DNA from: Ricinus communis
Lineage: Eukaryota; Streptophyta; Magnoliopsida; Malpighiales; Euphorbiaceae
Direction of reading: 5' to 3'
Assembly (NCBI RefSeq): GCF_019578655.1
Contig: NC_063264.1
Coordinates: 11,201,213-11,265,212 of the forward strand
Length of the DNA: 64,000 bases
Part shown: positions 55,547 through 64,000 of the stretch, piece by piece
Numbering within the stretch: position 1 is the first letter of the stretch
Layout: every line of letters starts with the position of its first letter
Notes under the pieces: model-generated
The model's input: the letters and a program-made list of their open reading frames with translations, nothing else
Told to the model about the DNA's origin: nothing
Database searches by the model: none
Made by a program: the position numbers and the translations under genes

Positions 55547-56522
55547 TGCTGTGAACCTTAGCAACCTGTGACAAGACCTACCATGCAGAATTTGAAAAAA
55601 TGATCCCCAAGAGAGCTAAATTTAATCTTTGATGAACCTTGACCTTTAAAACTTCTATCTCTAACCTTAGTATAAGAATAATGTCTGACGTCACGCTCAA
55701 AAAATTGTAAAAGGTGAGTCATAAATCAAGATGAACACCACAAGAACAAGTTCTTGATAAGTTTGAAAAGTTCTAAAGAGAACCAAGTAAGAATTATCTT
55801 ATAATAATTTTATTTCAACAATGATCAATCCCTGTGCCATTCGGCTAGATAGGGTTTAAATAGATAAAGACATAACTTAATTTCCTATTTGCGTAAAGGA
55901 AATAAACTAATTAGGAAGAAACTAAAATATATTCTAAATAGAAGTTTTCCTAAATAATAAAAAAAGGAACTATGCTTAATTAGGGAATAACAAAAAACTA
56001 TTCTAAATGGATATAATAAAAGACTTCCAAAATAACAAAATAAGAAGCTTGATTGATTTATTCAATCCTAATCAATAAAGATATGACTAAATCAATCAAG
56101 ATATATACCTAAATAACTAAATAAAAGATGTCCATTATTTCCTCTTTGGTGTAGATGTTCCATTAGGTCAAGGAAGCACTAAAGTGGCACCTCCTCGAGC
56201 TTCCTTTTTTATAGAATTTGTATGCCCCCTTCCTGTGCAAGCCTAAAGTGTGTCATGGGTTGAATAAGCCCAAAAGATCATGCAAAGCTTGGCCAAGCTT
56301 AGGCTTTGATATTTACTTGCATTTACCTATCATGTCACGCTCCAAATCCACCAATCTTGAATATCTATGTCTTCTTTTAGAATTGGATCTTCCACTAAGG
56401 CATCTAATATCAGAATTGCATTAAATTGCCTAAATAAGGCAAATTGATTTCTTCCAAATAATCTTGTCAAACATAAAATCTCATGCAATTTATAGGCTTT
56501 AATTATGCCCATTGGAGCATCA
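55547..56522 (+). mobile_element. Family Y solo LTR with perfect TSD
   Basis: TGCTGTGAACC...GGAGCATCA, 976 bp, flanked by GGTTG at 55542-55546 and 56523-56527. No internal region. Inserted into inverted R1k, which rejoins across it ('gtgcctatggttg' plus 'cctcttccctgcgc'). Confidence 0.8.
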
Positions 56523-56527
56523 GGTTG

Positions 56528-58461
56528 CCTCTTCCCTGCGCTTTAGCTCAACACTTGTGTTTATGCTTGCCAAATAAAACCAAACCATCATACTAGACAT
56601 AGATTAGAAAGATAGGAACAAAAGAAATTAACATGTGAGAACCTAGGTAGGATTTCGTATCTGATAAGGAAAAGAATCACAAGTTCTTTATTCTTTTCCA
56701 TAGCTAAGTGTAAGTATCAAATCAAATTGATTTTAAAAACAACGGTAGAGAAAGAATACAAAACAAAGGATGGACACGAGCGATAAGTCCAAGTTCCCTA
56801 GTGCGAGTCTTCATAAGTTTGCAAAGTTCTTGAAAGAACCAATAATTTGATTTTCCACAAGGTAGAAAACTGAAATAATATGCTCATTAAGCTTAAATAT
56901 TCGATTGCATGCTATTTTCATAATGTGGAAGCCCTCATTCCATAAGAAGAAGAAACTAGAAGTTAAATATGAATAAGCAAATAAAGAAAGATGAACAAAT
57001 TAAAGTCAAGCCAAGAATTAGAGAGGAATTAACTGGCCAAGAACTGTGACAGTCCTGAATTTTATGAGCCAGCTTAGAAAAAATAAGGGATAATTTGCGT
57101 GGGATACCTAATAACATTCCGGCCCAATTTACTTCATTATATGACTTCCAAAACATCAAAACCCGCACATTCCCACTTGTTTAAATCGAAAGCAACATGA
57201 TTTCTCCCTTATGCGTGTGGATTTACTTCTCGCGCTGCTTGATCATCAAGTCACATCCCAATGCCACCAATCAAACTTGTCAATTGTGTTCCTATGATTC
57301 CTGAACAAAAATAAGGGGAAATTCGCATTAGCATACTTAACAACACTCGGCCCTAATTTACTTCATTATATGCTTGCCAAACATCAAAACATGCTCATTC
57401 CCGCTTGGATTAATCAAAAGCAACACGATTTCTCCATCACCCACATAAGTTTGCGACTCGTCTTGCTTGATCATCAAGTCATGCTCCAATGCCATTGGTG
57501 AAGCTTGTCAATTATATTCGCATGATTCCTTTTTGAAAATTAAGAGAAATTTGCATGGGCATATCTAATAACAGTTCGACCCAATTTACTTCATTATATG
57601 ATGCTCAGACATCAAAACAGGCGTATTCTCAACTTGTAAATTACAAAAAGCAACATTATTTCTTCTTTATGCGTGTGGATTTGCATCTTATGCTGCTTGA
57701 TCATCAAGGTACACCCTAATGCCACCAGTCAAGCTTGTCAATTGCATTCCCATAATTCCTTAATGAAAATAAGCGAAAATTCACGTCAGCATACCTAATA
57801 ACACTCTGGCTTTTAATCAAAACACGCTAATTCTTGCTTAAATTAATCGAAAGCAATATAATTTCTCGCTTACGCGCGTGGATTTACATCTCGTCCTGCT
57901 TGATCATCACGCTAACCCCAATGCTACCGGTCAAGCTTCTTAATTATGTTTCCATGATTCCTTATGCCAATCCTTACATCATTAAGACTCCTCGTGCATA
58001 GAGGAATAAAGAATACTGGAGAATCTAATGGTGCAAATCCTGAATTGGAATAATTGGGCATGCCTCCATTCTCATCGTTCTCGCTTTCCTCCTAAATATT
58101 GATCCGTGATCATTTGGAGAATGATACTAATACTCGATCTACTAATTTTCTTTCTTTACATTTGTCCAGGCATTTGTTCAGTGCCTATAACTATAGCTTC
58201 CATGCACTTTCACTCAATATTCTCGTGTGTATGCTTGCCAAATAAAACTAAACCATCACACTAGATAAAGATTAGAAAGAGAGGCACAAAAGAAATGAAT
58301 GGAACGAGAATATAAGTAGGATTACAAATCTAATAAGGAAAGAAGTCACACGTTCTTTATTCTCTTCCATAAGGTTAAGTGTGAGGATCAAATCTAGTTG
58401 ATTTAAACACAAGAATAGACGAAGAACCTAAAATAAAGAAAAGACGTGAGCAATAAGTCCA
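56528..58461 (-). repeat. R1k repeat, inverted, with amplified sub-block
   Basis: Reverse-complement R1k blocks ('gcttgccaaataaaacc', 'tttcttgaaagaacc'). The sub-block around GCTTGATCATCAAG is repeated (see 57060-57960). No coding sequence supported. Confidence 0.75.
57060..57960 (-). repeat. ~235-bp tandem sub-repeat inside inverted R1k
   Basis: TTGATCATCA recurs near 57240, 57469, 57706 and 57901, each time in the same context: 'aatgccac', 'aagcttgtcaatt', a 'attcc' end, then 'aaaattcgc', 'cctaataac' and 'ttacttcattatatg'. Spacing is about 195-237 bp. Elsewhere in the window this block occurs once per ~1-kb R1k unit. Confidence 0.75.
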
Positions 58462-58845
58462 CGGGAATAAGGGAGAAATCATGTTGTTTTCAATTTATCC
58501 AAGCATAATGCAAGCAGTAATGCGAGCATTTTGATGTTTGGGATGCATATAATGAAGTAATTTCGCTTAGAGTATTGTTAGGTAAGCCCACACAAATTTC
58601 CCATTCTTTTTATTAAGCTGGCTCATAAAATTTAGGCCTACGAGAGTTGTTGATCAGTTAACTCCTCTCTCGTTCATGATTTCGCTTTAGTTATAATCGG
58701 GAATACGAGCATTTTGATGTTTGGGATGCATATAATGTAGTAATTTGGTTAAGAGTGTTATAAGGTAGGGCCACAGGAATTTTTTCTTGTTTTTGTTCTG
58801 CTGGCTCTTAAAATTTAGAACTGCGAGAGTTGTTGAAAAGATTGT
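58462..58845 (+). repeat. R1k fragments, plus orientation restored, one block doubled
   Basis: 'gggagaaatcatgttg' starts plus-oriented R1k. The 'gcattttgatgtttgggatgcatataatg' block occurs at about 58527 and again at about 58711. Then gypsy integrase sequence begins. Confidence 0.7.
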
Positions 58846-59065
58846 TTGCCACATATTGAGTTTGCTTATAATCCTAGTGTGTATTCATCTACTCATTAGT
58901 ATCCTTTTGAGATTGTTTATGGTTTTATTCCTTTAAGTCCATTAGATTATCTCCTTTGCCTTTGAATATGAGAGTTGATTTAGATGGTCAAAAGAAGGTT
59001 TATTTTGTTAGGGCATTACATGAAAAGGTGCACTTGAACATTGATAAAAGGAATGAGAAAGTTGT
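58846..59065 (+). pseudogene. Ty3/gypsy integrase 3' fragment
   Basis: Reads PHIEFAYNPSVYSSTH, a stop, YPFEIVYGFIPLSPLDYLL, then after a 1-nt shift PLPLNMRVDLDGQKKVYFV and RALHEKVHLNIDKRNEKV. This is the end of the integrase core and start of the C-terminal part of chromovirus-like gypsy elements (HSPFEIVYG and LHE-VR-NIEK motifs), clearly unlike the Athila integrase of E3. Cut off by E7 at 59066. Confidence 0.75.
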
Positions 59066-60387
59066 TGATGGTTGCTATCTATGTAGCCACAATCTAAGGC
59101 AGTGTACCTATCGATGCAGTCTAGCACTAATGGTGAGTATCAAGGTCGTATTCCTCGGGAAAGTGAAAGGCTAGAGTTACTCCTTTGTTCTTTGTTATAT
59201 TAACCTAAAATGAATGATGCATAATTTCTAAACTAACTTATAGCTACAAGCTAAGTTCTAAAGGAGATGCAGGAGTAAATGGATAAATGAAATAACCTAG
59301 ACAAGAAAGCAAACCTAAAGGGAATCTAAACTAGTTGGTAATCAAATAAAAGATAAAGGATTGATGACTCCAATTATGCTACCCATGGACAAATTCTTAA
59401 CTGAATTCGGTTTCTCTCTCGAGATAACCGAATTCCTAAACCTAATAACCTAAAGTTGGAATCTCTTCCTAACAATTGATTCTTAAATTAGCATTAAGCT
59501 TTAATCTGCCTCTATTAAGCTTTGGTAATTCTTAATCCAGCTAGTTAATTATCCTTATCTCTAAGTGGTTATTAACCAATTCTTGCTATTCAAAATTCCA
59601 ATTGCCAAATGGACTTCTCAATCACATAAAGCAATCTAAACACCACAATTCACAACGTCTCATGAATAATGCATTATCTTATTAATATTGAAAGCAAGAA
59701 GAATACAAAAGTAACTCAAACAATCCAATAATATAACATTAAACCAACATAGTAAAGAAATCCCAATGGATTTAATCAATCTAGCTAAACATGTTCATTA
59801 TCAAAACCTACAAGAATTCAATTATAACAATGAGTAAAGGTAGAGAAACCCAACTACACCATTGGATGAGAGTAAACAACCCCAATTCCTCTTGCTCGAA
59901 TTGAACCGATTCTTGTTCCTCTTACTCAAATTGAAAACCAATCAACGAACCTCACCCAATCTTCAATCTTTGAAGGGAATCCAATTGAAACCTTGGTCGA
60001 AGTCTCCTTTTTCCTTGGTTTCAGCTCAGAAAACCCTTAGGGAGAGAAAAATTAGGGTTTGGGACGTTCTCCCTGCCGTTTTTTCTTTTTTCCTCTTGCT
60101 CTTTCTTTTAATTAATTTGTCCTCTCGCCGCGAACATGTTGGGAACACGGCCAGTGTTAAAACCAACACAGCCATGTTCAGATTAGGGATGTGCAAACTT
60201 GACTTGTTTCGGCAACTTTGACGTCCAATTCTGCTCTAATTCTTCCCTTTATCACTCTTTTGACTTCTTTTGGACCTAAAGCACACAAATAAGCGCATAG
60301 GGTGAGTGTTAGGACTAATTCACATCCAAATGTACATAAACTCTGCCTTAAAATCCCCATTTAGATGTGTGTATTCCACGCACATCA
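59066..60387 (-). repeat. E7 3' LTR
   Basis: 1322 bp; minus-strand ends TGATGTGCGTGGAATACA...TAGCAACCATCA. Shorter than the E4 LTR mainly because part of the palindrome cluster is lost near 60140-60180. Confidence 0.85.
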
Positions 60388-60406
60388 AATAACCCACACT
60401 TAGCTC

Positions 60407-60426
60407 ATTGCTTGTCCTGAAGCAAT
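60407..60426 (-). promoter_or_regulatory. E7 hairpin next to the polypurine tract
   Basis: Minus strand ATTGCTTC-AGGA-CAAGCAAT: same loop and arms as in the other elements but with one arm base changed, leaving one mismatch. AAGTGTGGGTTATT precedes the LTR. Confidence 0.7.
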
Positions 60427-62047
60427 CAAAAGTAAAATAAGGAAAATAAACCACTAAGAAACAACAATTAAACTGATAAACAAGCTAGAGAGCCCCTACA
60501 CATATCCTTTCCAAGCATAAGTCAAGCAAAAAGAAACGAAGCAATCTATTCAAGTATCACAACCACGATGCTAATGATTCACGAAATACTATCTCAATAA
60601 AATTTATTCAGAACCAACTCTTCACAAGATTCACTCTAAATCACTCAAAATGTTTAAAAGGTAGTGTTTAATCGTTCAATGCATCAAATATTGCTTTACT
60701 TACTATATGCTTGCTCTTAAATCCTACTCCTACCACTTATGGAGAGTCAACAACCATGTCAAGAGGTCTTTATAAGGGCTGTAATAGGGATTAGGTCGGG
60801 GTAGGTAAATTTGGTAAGAGTTTAACCTATAGTGTTCTGCAATAAGATAAATGACCTGCACACAAGCCACAATAATCACAAGGGATAAACAATGAACAGT
60901 AGTCCAAGGTGGGAAATAGGAATCAAGTCAAAATGTAAACTCCCAAAAGCGATTAAACAATTAGCTCACTTACTTTCTTTCTTTTCATCACCCTTCCCTC
61001 TTATTCTTCTTATTATTATTTTTTTTTCTTTCTTTTTTTTTGAAATATATAAGGGAAGAAACATTCACATAATATAGTGAATTTCTTATGGATTGAAGGA
61101 AGCTACTACAAGTTTCCAATGCTATTCCCAAGACAAAAATTCCCAATAAAAACAACTCATATACAAAATCATAACCGAAAGTAGAATAAAACTAAGTGGT
61201 AATGAAATATGATAAAAAATGGTGAAAGAAGGGGTTATCTACAGAATCAATAAACGAATGAAGGCTATTTGGCTAGAATGAAAAACCTAAGTGCCTCTAT
61301 CATACCAAAGTGTTAAACTCTCCTTATGGCCCTCACAAGCATTACCGAGCAAGTTCTAAAAGTAAAGACAGTAATTGACACTCTCAACAAGAAATAAATA
61401 AAAGCATATAAACTGTATGCTTATAATTGAGGTTCAATTTCTCACAAGTGTGCTTTTTGAGTAGGTTCCAAACAAAAATCATCAAAACATAATTAAATAA
61501 ACCAAAGCAACTTATTGCAAAACTCAAACTAAATAACTTACATTCTTCCGCAAGACTGAACACTATTTGTTTTACCCGATCACATGGACATAAACAAGAA
61601 TTCTAAATCAAGTCAACAGTAAGTGCATCGAAACAAAGTGAACAATTTTTAAAATTTTTTAAAAAATTGCATAAAGAATAAACAAATAACTGAGATGGGA
61701 TAAATATCACCCACCTCACACATGAAGGACACACTGTCCCCAGTGTACAAAATATAAGAAATGAAAAAGGAGAAAGAGCTAATACTGCCCTGACTATGCC
61801 TCCGGAGTGAAATGAGGTGCATCATCAGGGATATCAGGGCGTTGGCTAGTCTGTGGTAGAGGAGTGGCTACAAATAATAAAATAAAGAATTAAAATCAAA
61901 ACTGAAACAAAAATTAAATAAAATAAGAGAACTAAAACGAATAAAATGTTTCAAAACAAAAGGTTAAAATATTAAAGATTAAAGATAAAAATTGGGGTGC
62001 CTCCCAAAAGCACTTCTTTTTTATGTGATGAGTCTTCTTAGCTAGAC
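60427..62047 (-). other. E7 3' non-coding region
   Basis: About 1.6 kb with no supported gene; collinear with E4. On the minus strand: internal hairpin ACACTG-GGGA-CAGTGT (61731-61746), a decayed purine word ATGTGTGAGG, and a purine-rich tract (about 60990-61045). Confidence 0.55.
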
Positions 62048-63223
62048 TCATGATGAAAAGCAAACGGTGGGAATTGATGACCATCCATCCTTCTTCCAAG
62101 CAAATGGCTTCAAGTATCCGCTTAGAGGACTAATCGTCAAATTCCTCTTCCCAACGGTCAAACAAGCTGTCAGTATGATGGGCAAAACTCGCTCCTCATA
62201 TATTTGCACATAGTCTTGATGCTTTAGGGGCTCTTCCAATTTGAAAGCTGGAGTTTCACCAATTGGAAGGATCGACTTTTGGGCAATTTCTTCAGGAATG
62301 TCGATGGTTTTCTCCAATCCTTGGCTTGGTTCACTTGCCAGAAGAAACTCGAGCTCCTCCAAGACTTCTTCATTGGATAACTCGTGCTCATCTTCCATCA
62401 TTGAAGGGACTTGTGGAAAATCCACCAAAAATTCCTGTATCTGCAACTCAACATCATCAACTGTACATTCCTGTTGATAGTCTGTTAGAGGAATCATGTT
62501 CGCCTCTTCCTTTTCTGGTTCCATCTCCATGTTCAAGCAATCGTCTTGCACAGAAGCATCATCGTCAAACATAGTGGATAAAATAGACAAATTCTCACCT
62601 GAACGCAAAGTGACGGCGCTCAAATATTCCTCGGATTCAGTAGCGTTTGGTGGAGTTCCCCATTGTTGTGCCGCTAGTAACTTGAAGATCAAGCCTACTT
62701 GATGCTCTATGTTCTTAATCGAGGCTTGTTGACTTTCAAGTACCCTCTCTGTTTGTTAGAATCTATCATCAAGACTCGCAATGAATCTCATCATCAGTTC
62801 CTTTGACACTAACTCTTCATCTTGAGTTGATGGTGCAAGATTAGGTTGCTGATGTAGTTGCTGATATCCTGGTGGTTCTTGGCCATCTAAGCTCCATCCA
62901 AAGGGTGAATCATTGCTTCACTCTTGATTGTAGGTGCTTCCATACGAGTCATTTGGCCAACTTCCCATATAATTCACGTGTTCATAGTTATAAGAACAAT
63001 GAGCAACATCACTATATAATGGACAATCATTACTCAAATGTAAACGACAACAAAATTCATATAAGACTTGAGATGAAAGGATAGGAGTGGAGAGTTGATC
63101 GGTAGCCCTGCAAAACGATTCCACTAGAGCTTCTAAAGATGCACGGGTATCCCAATTTTTAGCACTCTCTTGGTTCCTGATCCCATTTTCCAACGTGTCA
63201 TTCAAAGAGTTTGAATTTAGCAT
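62048..63223 (-). pseudogene. E7 gag zinc-knuckle / pre-RT linker ORF, at least two stops
   Basis: 392 codons in a single frame from ATG 63223 to 62048, with a TGA near 62918 (Trp in E5) and a TAA near 62757 (Gln in E4 and E5). Parts: MLNSNSLNDTLENGI, CCRLHLSNDCPLYSDVAHC, LGTPP-type ESEEYLSAVTLRSGENLS, IPLTDYQQECTVDDVELQIQ, DEHELSNEEVLEELEFLLAS, AFKLEEPLKHQDYVQIYEER, SGYLKPFAWKKDGW. A Cys in the knuckle is kept, but Gly becomes Arg next to it. Same architecture as E4. Confidence 0.7.
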
Positions 63224-63362
63224 TGAATCTCCTTATCATTCACTACCTGAATCATAAACTTAACTAAATAAATATGTACAAACAAAATAGAAATAAATAA
63301 ATAAATAAATAAAAATGGCTCAATTAACAAATAGCAAATTTCACTCTAGTTTTCAAACAGTT

Positions 63363-63379
63363 CCCCGGTAACGGCGCCA
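63363..63379 (-). other. E7 primer binding site (tRNA-Asp type, one mismatch)
   Basis: Minus strand TGGCGCCGTTACCGGGG; one G-to-A change from the tRNA-Asp complement. Six bases from the 5' LTR. Confidence 0.8.
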
Positions 63380-63385
63380 AAAACT

Positions 63386-64000
63386 TGATGGTTGCTATCT
63401 ATGCAGCTACAATCTAAGGCATTGTACCTATCGATGTAGTCTAATATTAATGGCGAGTATCAAGGTCGTATTCCTCAAGAAAGTGAAAGCCCAGAGTTAC
63501 TCCTTTGTTATTTGCTATATTAACCTAAATTGAATGATGAATAATTTCTAAACTAACTAATAGCTACAAGCTAAGTTCTAAGGGAGATGCAGGAGTAAAT
63601 GGATAAATGAAATAACCTAGACAAGAAAGCAAACCGAAAGGGAAACTAAACTAGTTGGTAATCAAACAAAAGATAAAGGATCGAGGACTCCAATTATGAT
63701 ATCCATGGATGAATTCTTAACTGAATTCGGTTTCTCTCTCGAGATAACCGAATTCCTAAACCTAATAACCTAAAGTTAGAATCTCTTCCTAACGATTGAT
63801 TCTTAAATTAGCATTAAGCTTTAATCCGCCTCTATTAAGCTTTGTTAATTGTTAATCCGGCTAGTTAATTATCCTTATCTCTAAGTGATTAGTAACCTGC
63901 TCTTGCTATTCTAAATTCCAATTGCCAAATGCACTTCTCAATCACATAAAGCAATCTAAACACCACAATTCACAACGTCTCATGAATAATGCATTATCTT
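63386..64000 (-). repeat. E7 5' LTR, cut by the window edge
   Basis: Plus-strand start TGATGGTTGCTATC; collinear with 59066-59690 of the 3' LTR, differing at scattered single bases. Confidence 0.85.

Larger units (their letters stand above)
59066..64000 (-). mobile_element. E7: non-autonomous Athila-like element, right end outside the window
   Basis: 3' LTR 59066-60387, internal region 60388-63385, 5' LTR from 63386 past the window end. Five bases left of the LTR are GTTGT; the matching copy would lie outside. Content: gag/linker ORF (62048-63223), 3' non-coding region like that of E4, two hairpin modules, PBS. No enzyme genes. Confidence 0.85.

Overview
This is transposon-packed DNA of a flowering plant, probably a eudicot, from a gene-poor heterochromatic region. 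The evidence is Athila-type Ty3/gypsy elements primed by tRNA-Asp, plant MULE and hAT DNA transposons, nested LTR insertions with 5-bp target duplications, AT-rich spacers and spliceosomal-type introns. I find no intact cellular gene, no rRNA or tRNA gene and no CRISPR array. Every coding region I recognise is transposon-derived and broken. All similarity calls were made by eye, without database search.

Layout. The oldest layer is a dispersed, partly head-to-tail repeat of about 1 kb (called R1k here). It fills most space between the elements and changes orientation several times in the right half. Into it went: E1, an LTR fragment (1-832, minus); a MULE remnant with a transposase pseudogene and a convergent GRF-zinc-finger pseudogene (1236-4895); a 3' retroelement remnant (4985-5925); a truncated LTR of family Y (7579-8180); E2, a non-autonomous Athila-like element (8181-13468, plus); a family X LTR (13469-14646); a long Copia-like lone LTR (16298-27718), itself split by E3, the only element with pol (17252-26657, minus, TSD GTTGA); a hAT element (27893-29596, TSD GGTAGCAT); E4, a non-autonomous element (30585-41907, minus, TSD ATAAT) whose 3' LTR is split by E5 (30824-36117, plus, TSD GTAAC); two family Y solo LTRs (42538-43324 and 55547-56522); E6 (46082-50961, plus, unlike LTRs at its two ends); a family X element (51899-54092, minus); a gypsy integrase scrap (58846-59065); and E7 (59066 to beyond the window, minus).

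How they fit together. E3 keeps, in degraded form, gag, protease, RT, RNase H, integrase and an Athila-type third ORF. E5 has nearly the same LTR ends as E3 but no enzymes. E2, E4, E5, E6 and E7 share one unusual ORF: the gag zinc-knuckle region fused to the linker that normally precedes RT, with capsid, protease, RT and integrase missing. They also share a long 3' non-coding region. The natural reading is that E3-type elements supply enzymes in trans to a family of gag-fragment parasites. The most notable signals are: a candidate internal promoter plus intron driving the E3 third ORF; arrays of a CACGG palindrome ahead of the TATA box in both LTRs and that internal site; and a twice-used hairpin plus purine-tract module with compensating stem changes.
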